From NCBI GenBank assembly GCA_050942895.1, contig JBMNOE010000010.1, positions 1 through 64,000 of the forward strand: 64,000 bases of DNA, in the 5' to 3' direction. Source of the stretch: JBNRMR01 sp050942895 (GTDB taxonomy: Bacteria; Bacillota; Clostridia; Christensenellales; UBA1750). The position numbers were made by a program, and so were the translations under genes. Under the pieces are notes generated by a model, which ran no database searches, had not been told where the DNA came from, and worked only from the letters and a program-made list of their open reading frames with translations. This document shows positions 9,427 to 17,416 of this stretch, one piece after another. Within the stretch, counting starts at the first letter, position 1. Each line of letters opens with the position of its first letter.

Positions 9427-9443
9427 ACGGCAGGGGGATATAT

Positions 9444-9641
9444 ATGTGGGTAGTGATACACATGGCCAAAGGAAAGCAGCGCTGCGACGCGATCGAGGCC
9501 GCCCTTACAAAGGACGGTGTGCTGGTCAAGATAAAGCCGGCCTACAGAAACGTGTCCGAAAGCGATAACTATTTCCAAATATGCGTTTTGCAATCGGAAA
9601 CGGAGCAGGCGCGCCAGGTGCTGGTGGAAAACGGATTCTGA
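9444..9641 (+). CDS. Small conserved protein, DUF2007-like
   Basis: A 65-residue protein beginning MWVVIHMAKGKQRCDAIEA and ending in an acidic/aliphatic helix. Size and pattern fit the small alpha/beta DUF2007-type proteins (putative signal-transducing), which clostridial annotations sometimes mislabel. No catalytic motif or membrane segment is visible. CAGGGGGATA precedes the ATG. It lies 105 bases before pfkA on the same strand and shares the promoter at 9398; a regulatory link with glycolysis is only inference. Confidence 0.6.
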   Translation: MWVVIHMAKGKQRCDAIEAALTKDGVLVKIKPAYRNVSESDNYFQICVLQSETEQARQVLVENGF

Positions 9642-9746
9642 TTTTCATATTAGCGTTTTTCATATAGGTTTTGCATCGAACATACGGGAAAAATTAGCAA
9701 AAGTCATTTACTATTTTAATATTTTATGAATACAGGAGGACGCATG

Positions 9747-10814
9747 ATGGCAAGAAAGATAGGCATTTTAACCGGCGGAGGGGACTGCCCCGGCTTGAAC
9801 GCAGTCATAAGGGGCGTTGTTGAGCGCTGCTCGGTGGACGGCGTGGAGGTTTACGGTTTTCTGGGCGGCTGGCGCGGCGCGCTGACCGGCGAGGGCAGGT
9901 TTCTTTCGCTGGATGATGTCGCCGGCATACAGACGAAGGGCGGAACCATCCTTGAAAGCTCCAGGACGAATGTGACCAAAATCCCCGGCGGCTTTGAACA
10001 GGTAAAAAAGACGATGGACGATCTGGGCCTGGAGGCACTGGTTGCCATCGGCGGCGACGATACTTTAGGCGTTGCCAACAACCTTCGCAAGAATCTGGGA
10101 GTAAATGTGGTGGGTGTTCCTAAGACCATAGATAACGACCTTAACTGCACCGACTTCACCTTCGGCTTTGACACCGCCGCAAATATCGCCATGGAGGCAA
10201 TCGACAGGCTGCACACCACAGCCGCGTCCCACGCCCGCTGCTTCATAGTGGAGTGCATGGGCCGCTCCTCCGGCTGGATCACCCTTTATGCCGGCTGGGC
10301 AGCAGACTGCGACCTGGTGCTTATTCCCGAGCATCCCACCACCATGGAAGCTATAATGGAGCTGGTTAAGGGCCGCTACCAGAAGGGCCAGCGCTACACA
10401 ATGATCGCCGTGGCGGAGGACGTGCAGATTGCAGGCCTTGAGCAGGGCGATCTGGGCACCGATGCCTTCGGCCATAAGCTGCTGGTGAACTCCAACCTGG
10501 CCAAGGACCTGGCCTCCGCAATAGAGAAGAACATGCGTGAAGATGAGAGCCTCGATGAAAAGCGCAAGTATTTCGAGTGCAGAAGCGTTGTGCTGGGCCA
10601 TCTGCAAAGGGGAGGCCCGCCCTCCAACTTTGACCGTATTTTGGGCTCGCGCATGGGCGTTAAGGCCGGTGAAATGGTCGTCAACAGGGACTATGGCAGC
10701 ATGGTGGCGCTCCAGGGCACGAAGATCGTCAAGGCAGACATCGACACCGCTGTCACAGTGCGCAAGGACGTTCCCGCAGACATATACGAAGCGGCAAAGA
10801 TATATTTTAAATAA
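9747..10814 (+). CDS. pfkA: 6-phosphofructokinase, predicted pyrophosphate-dependent
   Basis: Phosphofructokinase of the PfkA superfamily: GGGDCPGLNAVIRG at the N-terminus, GGDDTLGVA and PKTIDNDL in the substrate loops, HLQRGGPPSNFDR near the C-terminus. In E. coli ATP-dependent PfkA the second positions are GGDGS and PGTIDND; aspartate after GGD together with lysine before TIDND is the residue pair of PPi-dependent enzymes. The enzyme should phosphorylate fructose 6-phosphate, probably reversibly with PPi. AGGAGG (9734-9739) lies 7 bases before the ATG at 9747 (4 before the alternative ATG at 9744). A terminator follows. Confidence 0.9.
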   Translation: MARKIGILTGGGDCPGLNAVIRGVVERCSVDGVEVYGFLGGWRGALTGEGRFLSLDDVAGIQTKGGTILESSRTNVTKIPGGFEQVKKTMDDLGLEALVAIGGDDTLGVANNLRKNLGVNVVGVPKTIDNDLNCTDFTFGFDTAANIAMEAIDRLHTTAASHARCFIVECMGRSSGWITLYAGWAADCDLVLIPEHPTTMEAIMELVKGRYQKGQRYTMIAVAEDVQIAGLEQGDLGTDAFGHKLLVNSNLAKDLASAIEKNMREDESLDEKRKYFECRSVVLGHLQRGGPPSNFDRILGSRMGVKAGEMVVNRDYGSMVALQGTKIVKADIDTAVTVRKDVPADIYEAAKIYFK

Positions 10815-10885
10815 TTTTCAAATAATTTTTTAATAATATATTTTAGTAAATAAAATAAAGCAAAAAAAGCAAAAGATTTAATTTT

Positions 10886-10920
10886 CCCGTCGTGTTTTTC
10901 TGCGGCGGGATTTTCTTTTA
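10886..10920 (+). terminator. Rho-independent terminator after pfkA
   Basis: Stem CCCGTCG (10886-10892) with CGGCGGG (10903-10909), 10-base loop, followed by ATTTTCTTTT. The rest of 10815-11105 holds A/T-rich sequence and a TATAAT at 11004-11009 that may be the -10 of the kinase operon; no -35 was convincing. Confidence 0.7.
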
Positions 10921-11105
10921 TTTGGCTGTTTATGGCAGAAGGCATGCAAAACACCAGAGATTTATGCGCATTCACATGTATTTCATTTCCGATGATATCA
11001 TGATATAATAAGCTTAGCTATTTTCGAAGAAAATTGCGGGTTGGCGGGCCCGGAGGAAGGCCGTAATGGATACAGCGCACTCAATACGAATAGTCAGAGG
11101 GGATT

Positions 11106-13673
11106 TTGTCTGCTCAGATGGATTTTTATGATGACATAGAAAAACTCTGTATGGGCTGTCTTGGCTCAATGGAAGAATCCGGCGGCATATGCGAACATTG
11201 CGGCTTTAATAATGGCGCGCCTGTTTATCCCCACCAGCTTCCGCCAATGACCGTGCTGGCAGGGAAATATCTGACGGGCAGGGTTCTGGGTGAGGGTGGC
11301 TTCGGCATAACCTATCTGGGGATAGACATGAATCTGGGCCTTAAGGTGGCCATTAAGGAATATTACCCCGCAGGCTTTGTAAGCAGAACCTCCCAGTCTG
11401 CCACGGTTGCGCCCTATTCAGGCACCAACGGCGAATATTTTACCGCCGGTTTAGATAAATTTTTGGCCGAAGCAAGGGCGCTGGCCAGATTTCATGATCT
11501 GGAAAGCATCGTTGAGGTGCGGGATTTCTTCCGCGAAAACGGCACCGCATATATAATCATGGAATTCATCGAGGGCATGACACTGAGCCAGGCTCTTGAA
11601 AAACAAAACGGCAGAATGGCTTCGGATTATGTTTTTAATCTGATGGAGCCGGTTATATTGGCCCTTCAGCAGGTGCATAAATCGGGCCTTATACATAGAG
11701 ACATCAGCCCGGACAATATAATGCTGGACGAAAAGGGCAGAATGAAGCTGCTGGACTTCGGCGCCGCCAGACAGTTTGACTCAAGAAAGACAATGTCGGT
11801 GATGCTCAAGCCGGGCTATGCGCCCATAGAACAGTACCAGACCAGCGGGCATTTCGGCCCCTGGAGCGATGTGTACGCCCTTTGCGCCACCATATACAAG
11901 CTGATAACGGGCGCGATGCCCATCGAATCGCTGGAAAGGCTGGTGGAGGATACCTTGGCGCCGCCTTCGCTGCTGGGTGCGGACATCGACCCCGGGCGCG
12001 AAGCTGTGCTGATGCAGGGCCTTGCTGTGCGTAAAGAGGAACGCTTCAGCAACATGAGCGCACTGCACAGCGCATTTTATTCAAGCCGAGGGCAGGCCCC
12101 TCGGCAGGCTCCACTCGAAGCTCCCGCCGAAGCGCCGAAAGTTTTCCCGGGGGCTGTGGAAGGCGCAGAAGAAATTCGTGACAACAAGCAGCCTGCAAGC
12201 AGAAAAAAGCCAACCTTGCCCCGTGGAAGGCTGGCACTGATCCTCTCAGGTGTTTTGGCTCTGTGCGGGGCGGCGGCACTGCTTTTTGCATTATGGCATA
12301 ACGGAGGGAACAACCCGCCGTACATCGCCATACCCACGCCCAGCGCTATACTCTTAGGGACGGCGCAGCCCAGCCAAAGCCCTCAGGAGACGGCGGCTGT
12401 TCAGGGCCTGTCATTTCCGGATGCAGGCGTTTTCGCCGGAGTGTACGGAAACTCCAGCCAGGCTGATAACGGCGTCTTTTACTACTACGAGATGGACTCC
12501 ATTACGGCATCAAATTATCTGGAATATATACAAAGCCTTGACCGGAGGATAAGCTTGCGGCAGGGTGAAGATACAAGCCATTTCATAGTCCTTTATGCAA
12601 GCGATATGATAGGCGGCGCCAGAGTGAGCGTGGCCGAGATGCGCCTTTTACAGGAGGGAATGCTGGAAGTCTTCGTTCCTTCCGGCACGGACATGAGCTT
12701 TGCAGAGCCGGCGGTGACCCAGTCATATCTAAGCCAGAACGGCATCAGCGCCGCTCAGTGGCTGGGCTTGCCAGAAGGATATAGCTATGGAGGTAAAAAT
12801 TACCGTGGGAACACGGCCGCCAACTACAGAAATAACGCTGTGATGGTAAAGCAGGGGCGCTGGGTTTATTTCAGCGATCTCAACTCCGGCGGGGATTTAA
12901 TAGCCTTCGACATGGACGATGAAAGCCATGTAGTTCTAACCGACGGCTTTGAAAGGGTGACCGGCATCAGCGCCTTGGGGGAATGGATATATTTTTCCGC
13001 ATATGAGAAAGGCTCTGTGCAGCCGGGCCTTTACAAAGTCCACGCGGACGGCCTTGAGGAGCCTCATCTGATAGCAGAAAGTCTCATGTGCGTGGCTGTT
13101 TATGGTGATTTTATATTCGCCATGGACACCGAGACGAACGGCGGTCTTATCAGAATCCACAGGGATGACGAAAACTCCGTTATAGAGCTTCTTCCCGCCA
13201 ACGGCGTTTTCACAAATGTGGCCTACGACAGGATATATCAGTGCGATGTCGGGGGAAAGACGGGCATTTTTTCAATGAATATGGACGGCAGCGGTCTCAC
13301 CCTTATTTCCAGGCAGGATGTCCACGAAATGATAATCCACGGCGGGTGGATATATTATATCACCCCTCCCGAGGAAGGCAGCGAGATCTGGAGGATGAGC
13401 CTTGACGGCATTGAGAACGAGTTGGTGGACCAAGGCCCTGCCCTCAACATGGCGGTGGATGATCAGAGCATATATTTCACAGGCTATGATGACAGCGCCC
13501 TCTACGGCCTTTACTTGGACGGAAGCGGGCCGGAAAGGCTGGCTGAGTCATGCGCGGCGCCGGTGCTCATCAGCGATGATAACTACATTTACCTTTTCTA
13601 TATGGACACCGATGGCAGGCTGATGATGTACAATTTCAGCCAGGAAAGCTCGGTGGAGTTTGGGCTTAACTAA
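11106..13673 (+). CDS. Membrane Ser/Thr protein kinase with zinc ribbon and DUF5050-like ectodomain
   Basis: 855 residues in four parts. A four-cysteine zinc ribbon (C15, C18, C29, C32). A Hanks-type kinase domain (about 50-325) with glycine loop GEGGFG, lysine in VAIKEY, catalytic HRDISPDN, DFG, and PGYAPIEQY in the activation/P+1 region. A proline/alanine-rich linker and one transmembrane helix at about 376-397. An extracellular part of about 450 residues whose second half repeats WIYFSAYE/WIYYITPP-type blades like DUF5050. The HRD-lysine is serine, common in this bacterial subgroup. TTG at 11106 follows AGAGGGG; ATG at 11118 is a less well-spaced alternative. It heads an operon with two FHA proteins, likely phospho-threonine readers. 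The external ligand is unknown. Confidence 0.88.
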   Translation: MSAQMDFYDDIEKLCMGCLGSMEESGGICEHCGFNNGAPVYPHQLPPMTVLAGKYLTGRVLGEGGFGITYLGIDMNLGLKVAIKEYYPAGFVSRTSQSATVAPYSGTNGEYFTAGLDKFLAEARALARFHDLESIVEVRDFFRENGTAYIIMEFIEGMTLSQALEKQNGRMASDYVFNLMEPVILALQQVHKSGLIHRDISPDNIMLDEKGRMKLLDFGAARQFDSRKTMSVMLKPGYAPIEQYQTSGHFGPWSDVYALCATIYKLITGAMPIESLERLVEDTLAPPSLLGADIDPGREAVLMQGLAVRKEERFSNMSALHSAFYSSRGQAPRQAPLEAPAEAPKVFPGAVEGAEEIRDNKQPASRKKPTLPRGRLALILSGVLALCGAAALLFALWHNGGNNPPYIAIPTPSAILLGTAQPSQSPQETAAVQGLSFPDAGVFAGVYGNSSQADNGVFYYYEMDSITASNYLEYIQSLDRRISLRQGEDTSHFIVLYASDMIGGARVSVAEMRLLQEGMLEVFVPSGTDMSFAEPAVTQSYLSQNGISAAQWLGLPEGYSYGGKNYRGNTAANYRNNAVMVKQGRWVYFSDLNSGGDLIAFDMDDESHVVLTDGFERVTGISALGEWIYFSAYEKGSVQPGLYKVHADGLEEPHLIAESLMCVAVYGDFIFAMDTETNGGLIRIHRDDENSVIELLPANGVFTNVAYDRIYQCDVGGKTGIFSMNMDGSGLTLISRQDVHEMIIHGGWIYYITPPEEGSEIWRMSLDGIENELVDQGPALNMAVDDQSIYFTGYDDSALYGLYLDGSGPERLAESCAAPVLISDDNYIYLFYMDTDGRLMMYNFSQESSVEFGLN

Positions 13674-13713
13674 AAATGACAGAGGCAAAGACGGCAAAGC
13701 TGAGGTTTAAGCC

Positions 13714-14295
13714 ATGCAGATGAAACAGTGTGAAAGAGGTCACTTTTATAACTCTTTAAGGCATGAACGATGCCCCTATTGCTCCGGTGAGGCGGACTTT
13801 CAGTCCTCGTTTGCCGACGCAATCCCATCAGTCACCTTAAGGGCGGATGCGCCCATGCCCCAAAAGCCGAGAAATGACGGCGTCACCGTGGCGGTAATCG
13901 AACAGCAGACGGGCATAGATCCGGTTGTGGGCTGGCTGATAGCTCTAAACGGCGAGAGCAGGGGAAAGGACTTCCGCCTTCACGCCGAAAACAATTTTAT
14001 CGGCCGCGATCCGCGAATGGATGTCTGCCTGCTGGATGATATCTCCGTTTCCAGGAACAAGCACGCGGTTATTTCATATGACACTTTAAGCGGCAAGTTT
14101 TATCTTTCGGTGGCGCAGGGGCGCAGCATAATGAGGGTCAACGGCGAGCCGATGCTATCCACAAAGGAACTGAGCGCCTATGACGAGATCATCATCGGCA
14201 ACACCAGGCTGATGTTTTATCCCCTTTGTTCGGACAGGTTCCAATGGAGCGCCAAGGACGCCGGCGATGGCGAGGAGGATGCAGTTGAAGAATAA
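13714..14295 (+). CDS. FHA-domain protein with N-terminal zinc ribbon
   Basis: 193 residues, cytosolic. The N-terminus has a four-ligand metal site (C7, H10 region with GHFYNS, then CPYC), a linker of about 45 residues, then a forkhead-associated domain from about 70 with IGRDPRMDVCL, SVSRNKHAVISY and YDEIIIGNTRLMF; the Arg, Ser and His positions of the phosphothreonine pocket are present. It follows the kinase by 40 bases and overlaps the protease gene by 11, so it is the natural candidate substrate or adaptor of that kinase. GAGG stands 8 bases ahead of the ATG at 13714. Confidence 0.8.
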   Translation: MQMKQCERGHFYNSLRHERCPYCSGEADFQSSFADAIPSVTLRADAPMPQKPRNDGVTVAVIEQQTGIDPVVGWLIALNGESRGKDFRLHAENNFIGRDPRMDVCLLDDISVSRNKHAVISYDTLSGKFYLSVAQGRSIMRVNGEPMLSTKELSAYDEIIIGNTRLMFYPLCSDRFQWSAKDAGDGEEDAVEE

Positions 14296-15676
14296 GCTCT
14301 GCAAGAAAAGGCTTAAAAGTGCATATATATGCGTGCTGTTCGCCGCTATGATGATCCTTTCGGCTCTTTTTTCGCCTGCTGCAAAAGCGACTAATCAGGC
14401 GGTTTTAGACGCAGCCAACAGTGTTGTGCGCATTTACGCAGAGTCTGCAGGGTCTGAATACGCTAGCATCGGCTCCGGCTTCGCGGTGGGTGTTCGCGGG
14501 CAGGCTGTTAAATATATTGTGACCAACTTCCATGTGATAATGGATGACGAGGACAGTTCCGACGGCATATACGATGACATCTATGTGGTTTTAGACAACA
14601 TATACGACGACTCCAGCGTTTTGCTGGCCGAAATAGTGGCATATAACGAGGCCGTGGATTTTTGCATATTGAAAATCCCACCCACATATCAGCGAACGCC
14701 TTTGTCATTGCTGAGCGCCACCACCGTTCAGCGCACCCAGGAGGTATACGCTCTGGGCTTCCCCAGCGTTTCAGACGAGATAAATGACGATGGCGAGAAT
14801 CTTCCCTCCACCATCGAGGACGTGACCATCACCCGCGGCGTAATAAGCAAGACCAATTCAAAGATAAACAACGCCTATTTCCTCCAGATGGACACGGTTA
14901 TAAACAGCGGCAATTCCGGCGGCCCGCTTGTGACGGAGCAGGGTTATTGCGTGGGTATAAACACATTCGGCGCATCCTCGGGGGACACAACCAACGGCGC
15001 CATGTATATCGACTACACCATCCAGGCCATGAGGGATTTCGGCGTTCCTTTCACGATGGCCAGCGGCGGCCCTGAGATTGCCGTTTCACCGCCGCCCACG
15101 GAGGCAGTTGCGCCGGCTCCAGCGGAGTATGAGGACGAGGATGAGACCGGCAGCATTCTTTTGGGAGCCGCTTTGCTGCTGGGCATTGGGGGCGGCGCGG
15201 CGGCCGTTATTGTCTGGGCAGCAAAAGCACGCAGGCGCAGAAAAGCGCATGGGCATGAAAAAACGCAGGGAAGGGGAGCCGTCATATCTTCGGTTCCCGC
15301 CGGCGGCGCACACGGAAAGACCATCGTCGTGCCTTCGCCTGCAAGGCAGCAAAAGTTCTCCCTTGTGGGAGTGACGGGGGTGTATTCGGGCAGCATTTTC
15401 CCGATAAACGGCGTGACTGTCATAGGCCGTGATATCGCCTCATGCAATATCGTATACCCGGAAAAGACGCCGGGCATAAGCAGCGTTCATTGTCGTGTTT
15501 TTCCCGGGAAGGATTGCCTGTTGATCGAAGACCTGGGCTCCACATACGGCACTTTTATAAAAGATCATACCAGGGCAAGGCTGGAAGCAAACAAGAAAAC
15601 GCCTTTGCCTGAGGGCGCCGGGTTTTTCCTCGCCGTGGAAGACAATGGCTTCATAGTCCGCAGGGAGGGCTCATAA
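14285..15676 (+). CDS. Membrane-anchored trypsin-like serine protease with cytosolic FHA domain
   Basis: GAGGAGG (14272-14278) is directly followed by an ATG at 14279 and lies 6 bases before a TTG at 14285; the TTG is the best-spaced start and overlaps the previous gene by 11 bases. The product has a signal peptide (hydrophobic core VLFAAMMILSALFSPAAKA), a DegP/trypsin-fold domain with His in TNFHVI (about 83), Asp in AVDFCILKI (about 125) and Ser in GNSGGP (about 211), a proline-rich spacer, one transmembrane helix (about 290-313), a basic stop-transfer stretch, and a C-terminal FHA domain (VIGRDIASCNIVYP, GISSVHCRVF, DLGSTYGTFI). The protease faces outward and the phospho-reader faces the cytosol, an inside-to-outside arrangement. 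No PDZ domain is visible. Confidence 0.85.
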   Translation: MKNKLCKKRLKSAYICVLFAAMMILSALFSPAAKATNQAVLDAANSVVRIYAESAGSEYASIGSGFAVGVRGQAVKYIVTNFHVIMDDEDSSDGIYDDIYVVLDNIYDDSSVLLAEIVAYNEAVDFCILKIPPTYQRTPLSLLSATTVQRTQEVYALGFPSVSDEINDDGENLPSTIEDVTITRGVISKTNSKINNAYFLQMDTVINSGNSGGPLVTEQGYCVGINTFGASSGDTTNGAMYIDYTIQAMRDFGVPFTMASGGPEIAVSPPPTEAVAPAPAEYEDEDETGSILLGAALLLGIGGGAAAVIVWAAKARRRRKAHGHEKTQGRGAVISSVPAGGAHGKTIVVPSPARQQKFSLVGVTGVYSGSIFPINGVTVIGRDIASCNIVYPEKTPGISSVHCRVFPGKDCLLIEDLGSTYGTFIKDHTRARLEANKKTPLPEGAGFFLAVEDNGFIVRREGS

Positions 15677-15759
15677 CCTTCTTTCCAGGGTGGCCTCCTT
15701 CCCGGGGAAAATTCCTTTTGAACCACCCATAGTGATGCTTACTGCGAACGTTATCGTGC

Positions 15760-15830
15760 GGCGGAGAGGTCAAGTAGGTGTGCCTCCTTGCGGGGAGTCT
15801 TAGGGGAGGAGCCCCTCAGCACGTCTCCGG
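15760..15830 (-). repeat. Family A repeat, single copy
   Basis: On the minus strand: CTGAGGGG-loop-CCCCTAAG, linker ACTCCCCG, then CAAGGAGG with a weaker right arm. It resembles the copy at 9-60. It lies between two convergent genes (15677-16028); that gap also holds a family B element and a terminator and nothing else recognisable. Confidence 0.55.
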
Positions 15831-15850
15831 GCAAGACGAGGAGATTTCTT

Positions 15851-15925
15851 TCCGGAAAGCAGCTTGGGAGAAAAACAAGGCCGCCAAACAGGCGGATTGT
15901 TTTGCGTGGGTGGGTGGGGCCCGCC
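15851..15925 (-). repeat. Family B structured element, copy 2
   Basis: Minus-strand order: GGCGGGCCCCACCCACCCAC, a stem in which GCAAAACAA and TTGTTTT and the inner TCCGCC and GGCGG pair imperfectly, then TCTCCCAAGCTGC and the short hairpin CTTTCCGGAAAG. It lies downstream of kdgK on the same strand, after that gene's terminator. Confidence 0.65.
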
Positions 15926-15971
15926 GGCGTGGCTGTAAACCGCCTGGGCAGGTCTGAAAAATTCTCGCAGC

Positions 15972-16004
15972 AAAAAGGCTTTCCCATACCGAGAAAGCCT
16001 TTTA
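15972..16004 (-). terminator. Terminator of kdgK, probably bidirectional
   Basis: AAAAAGGCTTTC and GAAAGCCTTTT pair across a loop of about 9 bases. On the minus strand the right arm ends in a U-run of five, 25 bases after the kdgK stop. A-runs and T-runs on both sides make it usable from either strand. Confidence 0.75.
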
Positions 16005-16028
16005 TTATGCCGTTAGTAAAAGGTTTAA

Positions 16029-17057
16029 TTATCTTTGTACGCGCCCGGAGACACTGCCGCCCATCAGAGCCTGAACCTCAGCTACCGTCACGCGGTTGAA
16101 GTCGCCCTCAATGGTATGCTTAAGCGCTGAAGCCGCAGCCGCAAATTCAACTGCAGTTTGATCGTCGTAGCCTTTTATCATGGAATATATGAGGCCGCTG
16201 CCGAAGGAATCCCCGCCCCCCACGCGATCAACTATACGAATGGAGTATTTCGTTGATTTATAGAAAGAATCATCCTTAGCGTCATACAGCAGGCCCGACC
16301 AGTTATTATCGTTGGCGGACAGGCTCTCGCGCAGGGTTATGGCGATAAATTTGCAGCCAAAGCGCTTAACCAGCTGGCGCGCCACAGACTTGTAGCCCTC
16401 GTCGTTCAGCTTGCCGGATTCGATATCGGTTGAATCGGCGTGGATGCCGAAAACGTCCGCGGAATCCTCCTCGTTTGCTATCAGTACATCCACATATTTG
16501 ACTATCTCGCCCATGACCTTGCCGGCCTTCTCCCGGCTCCACAGGTTCTTGCGGTAGTTAAGATCGCAGGAAACAGTGATGCCCTTGGCTTTGGCGGCTT
16601 TCACGGCCTCAAGGGTGACCTCCGCTGCGCTATCGGAAACGGCGGGGGTGATGCCCGTGAAATGGAACCAAGCAGCCCCGTCTAAAATCTGATCCCAGTC
16701 AAAATCAGCGGAAACAGCCTGGGAAATGGCGGAATGAGCGCGGTCGTAAACCACCTTGGAGGGCCTCATGGAAGCTCCCTTTTCGCAGAAATATATGCCT
16801 AAACGGTCTCCGCCTCTTGCGGCAAGGGAGGTGTCAACTCCAAAATACTTAAGAGATGCCAAGGCTGCGTCGCCAATGGGGTTGTTGGGTATCTTTGAAA
16901 CGAAAAAGGGATTAAGGCCGTAGTTAGCAAGGGAAACGCTGACATTAGCCTCCGCGCCGCCGTAAGTTGCCTCATAAATTGACGACTGTCCAAAGCGCAG
17001 ATATCCCTCGGGTGCCAAGCGCAGCATGATTTCACCAAAACAAACAACTTTTGCCAT
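16029..17057 (-). CDS. kdgK: 2-dehydro-3-deoxygluconokinase (PfkB family)
   Basis: A ribokinase/PfkB-type sugar kinase of 342 residues. FGEIMLRLAP at the start, YGGAEANVSVSLA as the N-terminal signature, and VDRVGGGDSFGSGL holding the anion hole and catalytic aspartate (family GAGD reads GGGD here). The KDG-specific look of the N-terminus supports phosphorylation of 2-keto-3-deoxygluconate to KDPG, the step after UxaA. AGAGAGG precedes the ATG at 17057; the 17 codons upstream in frame lie outside the family. A tandem 10-base repeat 44 bases upstream may be its operator. Confidence 0.85.
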   Translation of the reverse strand: MAKVVCFGEIMLRLAPEGYLRFGQSSIYEATYGGAEANVSVSLANYGLNPFFVSKIPNNPIGDAALASLKYFGVDTSLAARGGDRLGIYFCEKGASMRPSKVVYDRAHSAISQAVSADFDWDQILDGAAWFHFTGITPAVSDSAAEVTLEAVKAAKAKGITVSCDLNYRKNLWSREKAGKVMGEIVKYVDVLIANEEDSADVFGIHADSTDIESGKLNDEGYKSVARQLVKRFGCKFIAITLRESLSANDNNWSGLLYDAKDDSFYKSTKYSIRIVDRVGGGDSFGSGLIYSMIKGYDDQTAVEFAAAASALKHTIEGDFNRVTVAEVQALMGGSVSGRVQR

Positions 17058-17100
17058 TTTAATTAACCTCTCTTCTGAATTTTCAAAAAAATATTGATAC

Positions 17101-17121
17101 TTATTCACGCGTTATTCACGC
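17101..17121 (-). promoter_or_regulatory. Tandem 10-base repeat upstream of kdgK
   Basis: TTATTCACGC occurs at 17101-17110 and 17112-17121, a spacing of 11 bases or one helical turn, 44 bases before the kdgK start codon. On the kdgK strand it reads GCGTGAATAA twice. A regulator binding one face of the DNA is plausible; its identity is unknown. Confidence 0.35.
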
Positions 17122-17125
17122 ATTA

Positions 17126-17247
17126 CATCTTCAGTTTGCCGGCGTGCTCTCCTACGGGCCCGCCGTCCCGCAATTTTCTGCGCAAATTGCTAAACCTTCA
17201 TCTTCAGTTTGCTGGCGTGCTCTCCCACGGGTCGCCGCCCCGCAATT
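17126..17247. repeat. Two direct repeats of about 49 bases
   Basis: Copies at 17126-17175 and 17199-17247 (period 73) begin CATCTTCAGTTTGC and end CCCGCAATT, with few mismatches. They lie in the gap between divergent kdgK and the uroporphyrinogen-decarboxylase-like gene. Function unknown; a local duplication is the simplest reading. Nothing else was seen in this part of the gap apart from the promoter at 17324. Confidence 0.6.
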
Positions 17248-17323
17248 ATATTGAAAATAGCCAGACTTATTATACCATTTTACCCCACCTTTAGCAATAT
17301 TACTTTCCGTTGGGAAATAAAGA

Positions 17324-17352
17324 TTGAAAAAATGGGGTTTTTTGTATACAAT
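17324..17352 (+). promoter_or_regulatory. Predicted sigma-A promoter for the UroD-like gene
   Basis: TTGAAA (17324-17329), 17-base spacer, TACAAT (17347-17352), 64 bases before the start codon. A TTG in frame with the gene falls exactly on the -35 box, which argues against the longer reading frame. Confidence 0.65.
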
Positions 17353-17416
17353 GTTATTATTAAGCAGAACGAATAACACAAATGATAAACTAAAAAGAAT
17401 CAAAGGAGAAACGGAT

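Noticed and set aside
17324..17416. Longer N-terminus for the UroD-like protein
   Set aside because: The TTG coincides with the -35 box; the ATG at 17417 has an AAAGGAGA site.
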